NCBI GenBank assembly: GCA_023267435.1
Contig: JAHFNH010000003.1
Span: 115,852-127,796 of the forward strand
Length of the DNA: 11,945 nucleotides
Direction: 5' to 3'
From: Candidatus Nomurabacteria bacterium
GTDB taxonomy: Bacteria; Patescibacteria; Paceibacteria; UBA9973
Both the position numbers and the translations under genes were made by a program. Below the pieces are notes generated by a model that did not search any database, was not told the DNA's origin, and saw only the letters and a list, made by a program, of their open reading frames with translations. Shown piece after piece: positions 1 to 7,753 of this stretch. The first letter of the stretch is position 1. Each line of letters starts with the position of its first letter.

Positions 1-590
1 TCAGTTCTACCTGCTGTTAGAACTCCATCACTCCATGAAGTGAAGTGATATCCAGAAGCTGGTGTTGCTGTAACTAATGTACCTGAAGCACCACTGTTCA
101 CTGTTTGTGGTGAAGTACCGACGATGGAACCATTGGAGCCGGCGGTGTAAGTTAAGGTAAATGTATTGATTGCAAAACTGGCAGTCACAGAAATGTTTGC
201 AAGAACATTTGAATCAGTTCTACCTGCTGTTAGAACTCCATCACTCCATGAAGTGAAGTGATATCCAGAAGCTGGTGTTGCTGTAACTAATGTACCTGAA
301 GCACCACTGTTCACTGTTTGTGGTGAAGTACCGATGATAGAGCCATTGGAGCCGGCGGTGTAGGTTAAGGTAAATGTATTAATTGCAAAACTGGCAGATA
401 CAGAAATATTTGCAAGAACATTGGTATCAGTACGAGCAGCTGTTAGAACTCCGTCACTCCATGAAGTGAAGTGATATCCGGAAGCTGGTGTTGCTGTAAC
501 TAAAGTTCCGGAAGCACCACTGTTCACTGTTTGTGGTGAAGTACCGATGATAGAGCCATTGGAGCCGGCGGTGTAGGTTAAGGTATATGT
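1..590 (-). repeat. Tandem 213-bp InlB-type repeats (three copies, last one truncated)
   Basis: The same sequence restarts at positions 1, 214 and 427, an exact 213-bp (71-codon) period that keeps the frame. Copies 1-213 and 214-426 differ at about ten bases, roughly 95% identity by eye. The encoded unit begins with TFTLTYTAGSNGSI and ends with SVTASFAIN. Such recent copies can expand or contract by recombination, so repeat number may vary between strains and may be collapsed in short-read assemblies. Confidence 0.9.
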
Positions 591-3392
591 GGTATTTATT
601 ACAACAGTTCCATTAGAAGAAAAATTTGATGTATTCCCTACCATATCCGCAGCTTTAACTCGGAAATACCAAGTGCCATCAGCTAGAGTTGTAACATGAG
701 TAAATGTTGCAGAAGCAACAGTTACAGTTCCAAACACTGTAGCAAAAGTTGGGCTTTGAGACCATTCAACTGTATATGGAGTAACAGATAGACCAGAACC
801 AGAATCGATTGAAGCACTCCAAGTCCAAGTTGGTGTGTGATTTGTAGTTGGAGTCGTTGTTGATGGTGTTCCAGGAACTGTCGGCGCAGTATTATCCACT
901 GTTAAAATTGCATTCGAAGGATTTGAAAAATTTCCTACAGCATCAACAACGAACATTCTATACTGACCTGCTGTTGCTGGAGCAAGAATACTTGTACTTC
1001 CACCTGTAGCCCAAGTCATAGTAGGACCTGCAGAATCTGGCACTATAAATGTCGTCGTACCTAATGGGGCAAACCAAATTTTATTAGTAAAATTACCTGA
1101 AGAAACAACGGTGACACTTGCACCACCTACTTTAGAAGTTGAAGCTGCGAAGACTGTGTCTTGGTTTGTTGGAGCGGTATTGTCGACAGTAAATATAGAA
1201 CCTGAAGTCGGAGTTGAAGTGATGACATTGCCGGCAACATCAGTACCGACTGAAAGAGTAATAGTTGCTGTTCCGTCACCCGATCCAACTATGTGAGTGT
1301 AAGTATAATTAGTGGAATCAGTCTTAGTCATATTAGTTGCAGCTACGGTGTTTGCACCAGATATTGCAATCTTCACAACTGGAGCATCAGACATTGGTTC
1401 TGAGAATGTTGCAGTAATGATAAGTGAAGTACCAGCATTAGCAGCAGGAATAGCAAAATTACTTACAGAATAAGAAATATCTGCTGTCGGCGCAGTATTA
1501 TCCACTGTCAAAATTGCAGTCGAAGGTGATGAAACATTTCCAGCAGAATCAAAGACAAACATACGGTAAGCTCCGGCTGTAGCTGGGACAAGAATATTAG
1601 TTCCAACTCCAAAACCCATAGCCGCTGTAGTCATAGTTGGACCAGCGACAAAATTTGTCGTACCAAATGGAGCAAACCAAACTGTATCAGTAAAATTACC
1701 CGAAAAATCTACGAAAATTGTAGTACCCCCTATTTTGGAAGTAGAAGTTGTAAAAACCGTATCTTGACTTGTCGGTGCGGTATTATCAACAGTAAATGTC
1801 GCACCGGAAGTTGGAGCGGATGTGACAACATTACCTGTTATGTCGGTACCTATAGATAGGGAAACAGTAGCAGTTCCATTACCTGCTCCGACTGTATGTA
1901 TATAAGTATAGTGAGTAGAGTCAGTCTTAGTCATATTTGTCGCAGCTACAGTATTTGCTCCAGAGATTGCAATTTTCATAACAGGAGCATCAGCAACTGG
2001 TTCACTAAATGTAGCAGTGATAGTTAATGAAGCTCCAGATTTAACAGGATTTAAAGTTGAATATGTAATCGTTGCTGTCGGCGCCGTATTGTCCACCGTC
2101 AAAATTGCAGTTGATTGTGTTGAAATATTTCCAGCAGCATCAATGACAAACATTCTATATGCACCGGCTGTCGCTGGAGCGAGAATTGAAGTGGCTGTTC
2201 CACCAGCAGTTGTCATTGTGGCACCAGCGATGAATGTTGTTGTTCCAGATGGAGCGAACCAAATTGCATTTGAAGCAGTTCCTGAAGAAACAACAGTAAC
2301 ACTTGCGCTACCTACCTTAGAAGCAGACGCTGCGAAGACTGTGTCTTGGTTGGTGGGAGCGGTATTATCTATTGTTATTGAAAGATTTCCAGAAGCAGTG
2401 GAACCATCTTGTGTGGCATTCATACTAGCGTGAATACCAGAAGATAAAACAGAAGAAGTAATCGTAACAGTCGAAGAAGCACAAGTTCCTGTGCCAACTG
2501 AAGTTACATTGTCGTATAAAGTAACTGTAGTTCCACTAAGACAAGAAATTGTAAAAGATGGAGTCGTGTTGGAAGTAAGATTATCTGTATTAGAAGAACC
2601 AGTGTCAGTAGCAGTGGTCATATCCGGAATACCGGGTGCAACTGGAGTACCTTTAAAGACTGCTATGGAAGAAGCATAATTTTTAGAAGTCGAAGCAGAG
2701 TAGGTATTGGTAGCTAGCTGGGTACCAGTGGCTGAAAGAATTTTTTGATCAAAGGCTCCATCAGTACGATTATTTTGCGTTCCCGACGTAGCCCCAGTCT
2801 CGGCCTGTTCAGTCCATCCTGATGAAGAAATAGTAAAAGCTGCACCAGCTGAAGCAGCACCTTTAGAATCATTAATACCAGAAACAGCTACTGAAGTAGC
2901 AGTTGTAGTCGTACCAGTAGTTCCAGAACTTGTCGGAGAAGTTGATCCTGAATTGTGCGTAAAAACATCAAGCGGGTTCACTGTGTTAATTCCACTGTAT
3001 TCGACAATATGGAGAGTAGCTTGAGAGCTTGTTATTGTCCAGGTCGATGCACCAGATTGAGAGTTAGCATTTTTTATATAATAAATTGCATTGGAAGCAA
3101 CATTACCATTAGCATCGGCAGCGCTAGTAGCTCTATCTGCCAATGTCCAAGCATTACCGGTGACTGTCGGAGGAGTGATAGCTCCACTATTTTTAAGACC
3201 AATTATCGCAACTAATAAATTCCCCGCGATAGTAGATGATCCCCATGTGGCACTAACAGTCGTCGAAGCACCTGAAGTATGACCGTTAGCTTTCTTAACT
3301 TGAGTTATTGCTGCTTCAGCATTATGTGTAGCACCAAAAAAAGAAAAAACAACGACCAAGGTTAGTAATACTGAAAATATTTTTTTACTCAT
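1..3392 (-). CDS. Large secreted repeat protein, probable cell-surface adhesin (3' end outside the window)
   Basis: The minus strand is open from here to position 1 with no stop; 1130 residues are visible. Residues 1-27 form a classic signal peptide: MSKK, a hydrophobic core, then an A-E-A cleavage site. Residues about 28-230 are a Thr/Ser/Gly-rich, probably beta-sandwich region. From about 341 to 833 the linker DNTAPT recurs six times, spaced 93-104 residues, separating two alternating module types that look like bacterial Ig-like domains. One type carries a conserved FSEP and GTD.xGN; the other carries WFAP.GTT and AGxYRMFV. An Ig/Fn3-like domain follows (about 840-930). Then come three 71-residue InlB B-type repeats (YTAGSNGSI, SGYHFTSWSDGV), the last cut by the window. 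The product is inferred to be exported and to bind surfaces or polymers; its anchor is not visible. An in-frame ATG at 3470 would add 26 hydrophilic residues. I prefer 3392 because it puts the signal peptide at the N terminus, but neither start has a Shine-Dalgarno motif. Confidence 0.85.
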   Translation of the reverse strand, partial: MSKKIFSVLLTLVVVFSFFGATHNAEAAITQVKKANGHTSGASTTVSATWGSSTIAGNLLVAIIGLKNSGAITPPTVTGNAWTLADRATSAADANGNVASNAIYYIKNANSQSGASTWTITSSQATLHIVEYSGINTVNPLDVFTHNSGSTSPTSSGTTGTTTTATSVAVSGINDSKGAASAGAAFTISSSGWTEQAETGATSGTQNNRTDGAFDQKILSATGTQLATNTYSASTSKNYASSIAVFKGTPVAPGIPDMTTATDTGSSNTDNLTSNTTPSFTISCLSGTTVTLYDNVTSVGTGTCASSTVTITSSVLSSGIHASMNATQDGSTASGNLSITIDNTAPTNQDTVFAASASKVGSASVTVVSSGTASNAIWFAPSGTTTFIAGATMTTAGGTATSILAPATAGAYRMFVIDAAGNISTQSTAILTVDNTAPTATITYSTLNPVKSGASLTITATFSEPVADAPVMKIAISGANTVAATNMTKTDSTHYTYIHTVGAGNGTATVSLSIGTDITGNVVTSAPTSGATFTVDNTAPTSQDTVFTTSTSKIGGTTIFVDFSGNFTDTVWFAPFGTTNFVAGPTMTTAAMGFGVGTNILVPATAGAYRMFVFDSAGNVSSPSTAILTVDNTAPTADISYSVSNFAIPAANAGTSLIITATFSEPMSDAPVVKIAISGANTVAATNMTKTDSTNYTYTHIVGSGDGTATITLSVGTDVAGNVITSTPTSGSIFTVDNTAPTNQDTVFAASTSKVGGASVTVVSSGNFTNKIWFAPLGTTTFIVPDSAGPTMTWATGGSTSILAPATAGQYRMFVVDAVGNFSNPSNAILTVDNTAPTVPGTPSTTTPTTNHTPTWTWSASIDSGSGLSVTPYTVEWSQSPTFATVFGTVTVASATFTHVTTLADGTWYFRVKAADMVGNTSNFSSNGTVVINTTYTLTYTAGSNGSIIGTSPQTVNSGASGTLVTATPASGYHFTSWSDGVLTAARTDTNVLANISVSASFAINTFTLTYTAGSNGSIIGTSPQTVNSGASGTLVTATPASGYHFTSWSDGVLTAGRTDSNVLANISVTASFAINTFTLTYTAGSNGSIVGTSPQTVNSGASGTLVTATPASGYHFTSWSDGVLTAGRT
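890..2375 (-). repeat. Composite ~200-residue repeat of two alternating Ig-like modules
   Basis: The DNA encoding the linker VDNTAPT recurs near 2371, 2091, 1787, 1497, 1184 and 893. The variant TCGGCG(C)AGT..TCCAC.GT marks equivalent points at 2078, 1487 and 881, spaced 591 and 606 bp (197 and 202 codons). The copies are clearly diverged, so this is an older protein-level duplication than the InlB-type repeats on its left. Boundaries are approximate. Confidence 0.75.
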
Positions 3393-3414
3393 ATGTGATT
3401 CTGCAGAATCACAT
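3393..3414. repeat. 22-bp perfect palindrome abutting the surface-protein start codon
   Basis: ATGTGATTCTG followed by its exact reverse complement CAGAATCACAT; the last base lies directly next to the ATG at 3392. The outer part, TGTGA-N10-TCACA, has the half sites of a CRP-like site, but the spacer is 10 and not 6, so it is not a standard CRP site. As DNA it could be an operator for a dimeric regulator; as RNA it would fold into a hairpin touching the start codon. Confidence 0.7.
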
Positions 3415-3440
3415 CGTGCAATGTCCATTGAAGCACGATG
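3412..3440. repeat. Inverted repeat next to the palindrome (CATCGTGC / GCACGATG)
   Basis: Eight-base arms at 3412-3419 and 3433-3440 enclose a second, smaller inverted repeat (CAATG at 3419-3423, CATTG at 3426-3430). The right edge of the 22-bp palindrome overlaps the left arm by three bases, so the two structures form one continuous palindromic block. It lies either in the 5' leader (start at 3392) or in an N-terminal extension (start at 3470). Confidence 0.6.
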
Positions 3441-3614
3441 CTTACTACTATTATTATTAATAAAATTCATAATGTTAAAAGGACTCCCTGTCACAGAGTA
3501 AAAATGCGATATTTATTTTTAAAAACACATTTCCAATAAGAGTTAATTAAGTCCAACAACGATCCTAATATTCTTAAATGGATGATATACAACTTCAACT
3601 ACTGAAGTACTTTA

Positions 3615-3643
3615 ATTATACTTCATCTAATGATTAAACAACA
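3615..3643 (-). promoter_or_regulatory. Possible promoter of the surface-protein gene
   Basis: On the minus strand a perfect TATAAT lies at 3620-3615, with TGTTGT at 3643-3638 (17-bp spacer) as a poor -35. This would give a leader of about 140 nt to the first ATG or 215 nt to the second. ACTTCA/TGAAGT inverted repeats surround the -10 (3592-3597, 3603-3608, 3620-3625) and could be operator half sites. The weak -35 makes this a tentative call. Confidence 0.35.
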
Positions 3644-3701
3644 AGTAAAAACAGCGAATATGTGGATAATTTTTATTATGTCTAGATTTGAATAGTCTAA
3701 G

Positions 3702-3710
3702 TGCTATAAT
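3702..3710 (+). promoter_or_regulatory. Extended -10 promoter of the histidine kinase, leaderless geometry
   Basis: TGcTATAAT is a perfect extended -10 element (TG at 3702-3703, TATAAT at 3705-3710). Exactly six bases separate it from the ATG at 3717, so the expected +1 is the A of the start codon. There is no good -35 at the proper distance, as is usual for extended -10 promoters. No room remains for a ribosome binding site. Confidence 0.75.
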
Positions 3711-3716
3711 GAGCAA

Positions 3717-4475
3717 ATGGACCAAAATTCTGAAATAAAAAAACTTCAGGAAGAAAACGACAAGCTTAATAAGCTTTATTCGGCAAAATCCGATATGGTG
3801 TCGATCAGCGCTCACCAGATCAGGACTTCTCTCTCTGCTTTGAAATGGATCATTGAAATGTTCCTAGATGGAGATTTGGGGAAATTAACCGCTGAACAAG
3901 AAACGCTGCTCAAAAAAGCGTACGAGGGAAACGACCGATCAATCAGAACAGTCAGCGAACTCTTGCTCGTCAATAAGACAGAAAATGTTACAGAAAAAAA
4001 ATATGATTTTTCAAAAGTGGATATGGTGGAGTTGATAGATAATTCTATTTTTGATTTTTCTGGCGAAGCACATGCTCGTGGTATAGAAATAATATTTTTA
4101 AAACCAGAAGAAGAATTGCCGGGAGTGCGCGCAGACAAAGAAAAACTCCTGACGGTATTTCAAAATGTTTTAGAGAACGCAATTAAATACAGTAATGACC
4201 ATGGAAAAGTTTTTATTGCTCTCAGAAAAAATGATAACGACTCAATAGAAGTTTCCATAAAAGATACTGGGATTCAAATATCAGAAGCTGGTAAAGAAAA
4301 GATTTTTGAAAAATTTTACCGAGACCCAGAAGCACAAAAAAAAGAAGTTGTCGGTTCCGGCATAGGGCTCTTTATTGTTAAAAAAATAATAGAAGATCAT
4401 AATGGAAAAATCTGGTTTGATAGCGAGAAAGATGAAAGCACAACTTTCTTTTTCACAATTCCAATTTATAAATAA
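3717..4475 (+). CDS. Soluble sensor histidine kinase (HisKA + HATPase_c)
   Basis: A 252-residue cytoplasmic kinase without membrane segments or a recognisable sensor domain. Residues 1-25 are a short, probably coiled-coil lead-in. The dimerisation and phosphoacceptor helix holds H33 in SAHQIRTSLS. The ATP-binding domain shows the N box (QNVLENAIKYS, N154), the G1 box (DTGIQIS, 183-189), the F box (IFEKFYRD) and the G2 box (GSGIGLFIVKK, 213-223), so it should bind ATP and autophosphorylate. Oddities: the residue after H33 is Gln where classic HisKA proteins have Glu, RTPL is RTSL, and the second Gly of DTGIG is Gln. The receiver gene follows after 49 bp and is the likely phosphotransfer partner. 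The start is fixed by the -10 element six bases upstream. With no input domain, it probably senses a cytoplasmic signal or a partner protein. Confidence 0.93.
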   Translation: MDQNSEIKKLQEENDKLNKLYSAKSDMVSISAHQIRTSLSALKWIIEMFLDGDLGKLTAEQETLLKKAYEGNDRSIRTVSELLLVNKTENVTEKKYDFSKVDMVELIDNSIFDFSGEAHARGIEIIFLKPEEELPGVRADKEKLLTVFQNVLENAIKYSNDHGKVFIALRKNDNDSIEVSIKDTGIQISEAGKEKIFEKFYRDPEAQKKEVVGSGIGLFIVKKIIEDHNGKIWFDSEKDESTTFFFTIPIYK

Positions 4476-4490
4476 AATAATCAGTGAGAG

Positions 4491-4518
4491 TTGCGATCCA
4501 TTTTCATAGTAGTATAAT
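4491..4518 (+). promoter_or_regulatory. Promoter of the response regulator, leaderless geometry
   Basis: TTGCGA (4491-4496), a 16-bp spacer and a perfect TATAAT (4513-4518). Six bases then precede the ATG at 4525, the same spacing as at the kinase gene, so +1 should be the A of the ATG. It lies in the 49-bp gap after the kinase and lets the receiver be transcribed independently; no terminator is seen in that gap. Confidence 0.7.
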
Positions 4519-4524
4519 AATTTC

Positions 4525-4899
4525 ATGGCAAAAACAATACTTATAATAGAAGACGATAATTTCTTACAAGGTCTTGAAGCGACGAAGCTTAAAAAAGAAG
4601 GCTATGATGTCTTAGGTGCAAGCAACGGTGAAGATGCTATAAAGCTGATAGACGCTAAAACTAAAATAGATCTAATACTGCTCGACCTTCTGCTTCCTGG
4701 CGTAGATGGTTTTATGTTATTGGAAAAAATAAGACAAGACAAAATATTTCTTACTATACCTGTTATTGTCTTTTCAAACCTTTCCGAAGACAAAGATATC
4801 AAACGTGCCCAAAAACTCGGCATCAGTGAATTCATGGTTAAATCAAATTTCACTCTTGATGAACTCGCAAAGAAAGTCAAAGAACTAATCGGGGCATAA
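4525..4899 (+). CDS. Single-domain response regulator (CheY-like receiver)
   Basis: A stand-alone receiver of 124 residues, the normal length of a REC domain, with no DNA-binding or enzymatic output domain. The acidic pocket is E9-D10-D11 (IIEDDN). The phosphoacceptor is D54 in LILLDLLLPGVDG, the switch Ser is S84 in IVFSNLS, and the conserved Lys is K106. All catalytic receiver residues are present. It follows the histidine kinase and probably accepts its phosphate. It must act through protein contacts or serve as a relay, since it has no effector domain. recG starts 21 bp downstream on the same strand with no good promoter of its own, so it may be co-transcribed. The TATAAT six bases before the ATG fixes this start. 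Confidence 0.93.
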   Translation: MAKTILIIEDDNFLQGLEATKLKKEGYDVLGASNGEDAIKLIDAKTKIDLILLDLLLPGVDGFMLLEKIRQDKIFLTIPVIVFSNLSEDKDIKRAQKLGISEFMVKSNFTLDELAKKVKELIGA

Positions 4900-4920
4900 T
4901 AAACCTAACTAAAGTAGTAT

Positions 4921-7086
4921 ATGGAACTCCACGACAAACTTGAGATAAAATTTCGTCTGGATGTAAATCAAAAAAAAGCCTTGCATCGGCTAAATATTTT
5001 TTCTGTACATGATTTACTTTTTCACTTCCCCTCTCGCTATTCGCATATCAGCGAAATAAAACCAATCAACCAGCTCATACCAGGCGAAATAGCTACTGTT
5101 TATGGCAGATTCTGGAGTCCGGAAATAAAAAAAGGATTCACAAGTAAAGTTACCCGAGCCCAAGGCGAGATAGAAGACGAAACCGGTAAAATAAAAGCAA
5201 TCTGGTTTCACCAAGCCTATATCGCAAAGATGCTACATTCCGGACAATTCGTAGAAATGACTGGTAAAGTAACCGAAGGAAAAAGCGGAATATATCTGGC
5301 CAATCCAGAATTTAAAAAAGTTGATTCAATGCCGATCGACGTGCATAACTCTTTATTTTCAACCAACAAAGAAAAACAAAATGAAGTTTTCGGCTTTCCT
5401 GTCTATGTCGAGACTCGCGGTATAACTTCCAAATGGTTTTATCACGCAATCGAAAAAATATTTCGAGAAAAAACTTTAGATAATATTATTGATTATATTC
5501 CCGCTGACATTCTTAAAAAATATAATTTGCCTAGTTTAAAAACTGCGCTCATCTGGATCCATAAACCCAAAAATGCGCAAGATGCGGAAACTGCTCGAAA
5601 AAGATTCGCCTTTGAAGAAGTCTTCTGCATACAGCTCGAACGCCAGCATGACAAAATAGAATATAGAAAAAATAAATCTTTTAGAATTACTCCGGAGAAA
5701 AAGGACGTGCAAAATTTTCTAGAACGCTTTCCTTTCGAACCAACAGCTTCCCAAATAAAATCCATCGAAACGATCCTTTCCGATATGGCTAAAACTTTTC
5801 CAATGTCCCGTCTTCTTGAAGGAGATGTCGGATCCGGTAAGACGGCCGTGGCTGCGACCGCGGCATACGTCGCAGTAAAACAAAGGCCCGAAGGGCAAAG
5901 TTTTGGTAATTTGCAAGTTGCCTATATGGCTCCGACAGAAATATTAGCCTCGCAACACTTCGAATCTTTCATTCAATATTTCAAACATCTACCGATAAAT
6001 ATCGGACTCATTACAGGATCTGGTTGTCGTAAATTTCCATCTAAAGTAAATCCTGCCGGCTGGACGGATATTTCACGCACCCAACTTTTAAAATGGACAG
6101 CCAACGGAGAAATGCCAATTTTAATTGGTACGCATGCGCTGATTCAGAAAACAGTTAAATTTAAAAATTTATCTCTCGTCGTGATCGATGAACAGCATCG
6201 TTTCGGAACTGCGCAAAGAAGAAAACTTGTTCGCAAAGATGGCGTCGCACCGCATTTACTTTCAATGACTGCGACGCCGATTCCCCGCACTCTCGCCCTC
6301 ACCGTCTATGGCGACCTTGATCTGTCTCTGCTCGACGAGATGCCCGCCGGCAGGAAAAAAATAATTACTGAAATCATTACACCCGACAAACGCGATGAAA
6401 CTTATGAAAAAATAAGAGAAGAAATAAAAAATGGACGCCAGCTCTATGTCATCTGTCCTAGAATTAACGAACCAGATCCAGAAAAAGAACTCGCGCTCAA
6501 TGTGAAGTCCGCCGTCTCTGAAGCCAAAAGATTAAAAAAAGAAGTTTTCCCAGAATGTGAAATCGGCGTGCTGCACAGTAAGATGACCAAACAAAAAAAG
6601 GAAGAAGTTATGAAAGAATTCACGGATGGAAAGATAAATATTCTTTGTGCTACTTCTGTGGTGGAAGTCGGAGTGAATGTTCCCAATGCTACAGTCATCA
6701 TCATCGAAGGTGCGGAAAGATTCGGACTCGCCCAGCTTCACCAGCTCCGCGGACGCGTGATCCGAAGTTCGCATCAAGCATACTGTTATGTTTTTGCCGA
6801 TGCGAAATCAGATAAAACTATTCAAAGATTAAAAGCATTAAAGACTGCTAAAAATGGTTTTGAACTAGCGGAACTCGATTTGTCTCTCCGTGGTGCAGGT
6901 GAACTTTCGGGAACAAAACAATGGGGCATAACCGACCTAGGTATGGAAGCGATAAAAAATATAAAAATGGTTGAAGCAGCCCGCACTGAAGCCACGAGGC
7001 TGATCACCGAAGATTCAGAACTTTTAAACTTCCCTCTCCTGAAACAAAAGGTAAAAGAAAAAGTCGGTGAGTTTCATTTTGAATAA
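4921..7086 (+). CDS. recG: ATP-dependent DNA helicase RecG
   Basis: This superfamily 2 helicase remodels stalled replication forks and branch-migrates Holliday junctions. It is 721 residues long, within the usual RecG range. An N-terminal wedge/OB region (about 60-150) has the AxVYGRF and ARxxxEDETGxIKAIWF pattern and is followed by PVYVETRGI. Helicase motifs: Walker A GDVGSGKT (301-308), Walker B DEQH (423-426) with HRFG after it, motif III TATPIPR (450-456), motif V SVVEVGVNVP, and motif VI QLRGRV (608-613). The RecG-typical LRGAGELSGTKQWG lies near the C terminus. Motif VI continues as IR where QLRGRVGR is usual, a Gly-to-Ile change at 614. There is an extra stretch around CRKFPSKVNPAGW between motifs Ia and II. 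No Shine-Dalgarno motif precedes the ATG. A near-copy of the last 30 bases of this gene occurs at 8524-8555, beyond the minus-strand cassette. Confidence 0.97.
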   Translation: MELHDKLEIKFRLDVNQKKALHRLNIFSVHDLLFHFPSRYSHISEIKPINQLIPGEIATVYGRFWSPEIKKGFTSKVTRAQGEIEDETGKIKAIWFHQAYIAKMLHSGQFVEMTGKVTEGKSGIYLANPEFKKVDSMPIDVHNSLFSTNKEKQNEVFGFPVYVETRGITSKWFYHAIEKIFREKTLDNIIDYIPADILKKYNLPSLKTALIWIHKPKNAQDAETARKRFAFEEVFCIQLERQHDKIEYRKNKSFRITPEKKDVQNFLERFPFEPTASQIKSIETILSDMAKTFPMSRLLEGDVGSGKTAVAATAAYVAVKQRPEGQSFGNLQVAYMAPTEILASQHFESFIQYFKHLPINIGLITGSGCRKFPSKVNPAGWTDISRTQLLKWTANGEMPILIGTHALIQKTVKFKNLSLVVIDEQHRFGTAQRRKLVRKDGVAPHLLSMTATPIPRTLALTVYGDLDLSLLDEMPAGRKKIITEIITPDKRDETYEKIREEIKNGRQLYVICPRINEPDPEKELALNVKSAVSEAKRLKKEVFPECEIGVLHSKMTKQKKEEVMKEFTDGKINILCATSVVEVGVNVPNATVIIIEGAERFGLAQLHQLRGRVIRSSHQAYCYVFADAKSDKTIQRLKALKTAKNGFELAELDLSLRGAGELSGTKQWGITDLGMEAIKNIKMVEAARTEATRLITEDSELLNFPLLKQKVKEKVGEFHFE

Positions 7087-7089
7087 AAA
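7058..7089 (+). repeat. Direct repeat, left copy (recG 3' end)
   Basis: These 32 bp match 8524-8555 at 29 positions, including 18 identical bases, TTTCATTTTGAATAAAAA. This copy encodes the true RecG tail KVGEFHFE plus stop. The first base after it (7090) begins the stop codon of the last gene of the minus-strand cassette, so the repeat marks a sharp boundary. Confidence 0.8.
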
Positions 7090-7743
7090 TTAAATTTTTT
7101 TAAAAATATCTAATTTTTGTTTTATTGATTTTAAAGTATTTTTTATAAATTCAGAATTTCTTTTATCTTGTCCGTCTTCTGGAGCATCTTCTAAATTATA
7201 GCCAAGTATTTTTGCCATATACTCTCCTGCTTTATCTTTATCAATCATAAATTCTTTATATATGTCAGGACGAGTAGTATTTTGTAATTTACCAAGACCT
7301 TTTCTTGAAAAATCATCTCCGAAAACCTGTTTTTGTTCAGCAGTTAATAAATTTGTAAACAAATATTCTGGCAATACTTCATCAAGATAATTCATCATTT
7401 CTTTTATTTCAGGAATATCATAACCTTTATTTAAATCTTCAATATTTCCTTTTATTAACCAAGCTCCTTTATTACCAAAGAATGGGTACCATCTTCCATC
7501 AGATTTTCCACCTGTACCAGCACTACTTTGATAAAATGGAATTTTAACTCCGTTTAAATTAGCAATCACCCCTATTCTAGATAACGTTTGTAAAATATAT
7601 TTCTTACCATCTTCATTTTCATATAAAACTTTATTTTTAAATAACTCATCTAATCTTTCTTTAAAAGGTAAATTTTTCTCAATCTTCGGCAGGTTAAGAT
7701 TTTTTTCTTGTTTATTAATTTGTGGAGGTTGATCAAATTTCAT
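7090..7743 (-). CDS. Unrecognised 217-residue protein sharing an N-terminal leader with the ART-like neighbour
   Basis: I do not recognise a family. The first 13 residues, MKFDQPPQINKQE, are identical to those of the upstream gene. A second similar block follows: EKNLNLPKI (13-21) and LDELF (31-35) against EKNLELEKI and LDSLF there. The remainder differs. A distinctive stretch at 68-99 contains IPFYQSSAGTGGKSDGRW and WLIKG and looks like the conserved core of a globular domain. The C-terminal part is charged and helical. There is no signal peptide or membrane segment. I chose the ATG at 7743, not the in-frame ATG at 7779, because it makes the N terminus match the neighbour's and leaves a 10-bp gap after that gene instead of a 26-bp overlap. 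It is the last gene of the cassette, convergent with recG and three bases from it. Confidence 0.75.
   Translation of the reverse strand: MKFDQPPQINKQEKNLNLPKIEKNLPFKERLDELFKNKVLYENEDGKKYILQTLSRIGVIANLNGVKIPFYQSSAGTGGKSDGRWYPFFGNKGAWLIKGNIEDLNKGYDIPEIKEMMNYLDEVLPEYLFTNLLTAEQKQVFGDDFSRKGLGKLQNTTRPDIYKEFMIDKDKAGEYMAKILGYNLEDAPEDGQDKRNSEFIKNTLKSIKQKLDIFKKI
7704..7743 (-). repeat. 40-bp perfect repeat encoding the shared leader (copy 2)
   Basis: Identical to 8272-8311 over 40 bases. It covers the start codon and the first 13 codons, and 8 of the next 10 upstream bases also match, including the AAGTAAA (plus strand) before the ATG. Synonymous positions are conserved too, which points to recent duplication or gene conversion rather than protein-level selection alone. 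Confidence 0.88.
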
Positions 7744-7753
7744 CTTAAGTAAA

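Noticed and set aside
1..590. Regular 213-bp repeats considered as a CRISPR array
   Set aside because: There are no short repeats alternating with unique spacers. The whole 213-bp unit is repeated, in frame, and codes for a known type of surface-protein repeat.
1111..3282. Several plus-strand ORFs (1111-1296, 2017-2433, 2491-2679, 2955-3215, 3091-3282)
   Set aside because: They lie antisense to the long open surface-protein frame on the minus strand. Their valine/alanine-rich sequences are what antisense of Thr/Ser/Gly-rich repeats produces, and they have no promoters or recognisable domains.
3395..3412. TGTGA...TCACA considered as a CRP/FNR site
   Set aside because: The half sites are right, but the spacer is 10 bases instead of 6, so the two half sites would not be on the proper helical face for a CRP-family dimer.
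3812..7007. Minus-strand ORFs opposite the kinase, receiver and recG genes
   Set aside because: They overlap well-identified plus-strand genes with conserved motifs, and the translated sequences are low-complexity shadows without start signals.
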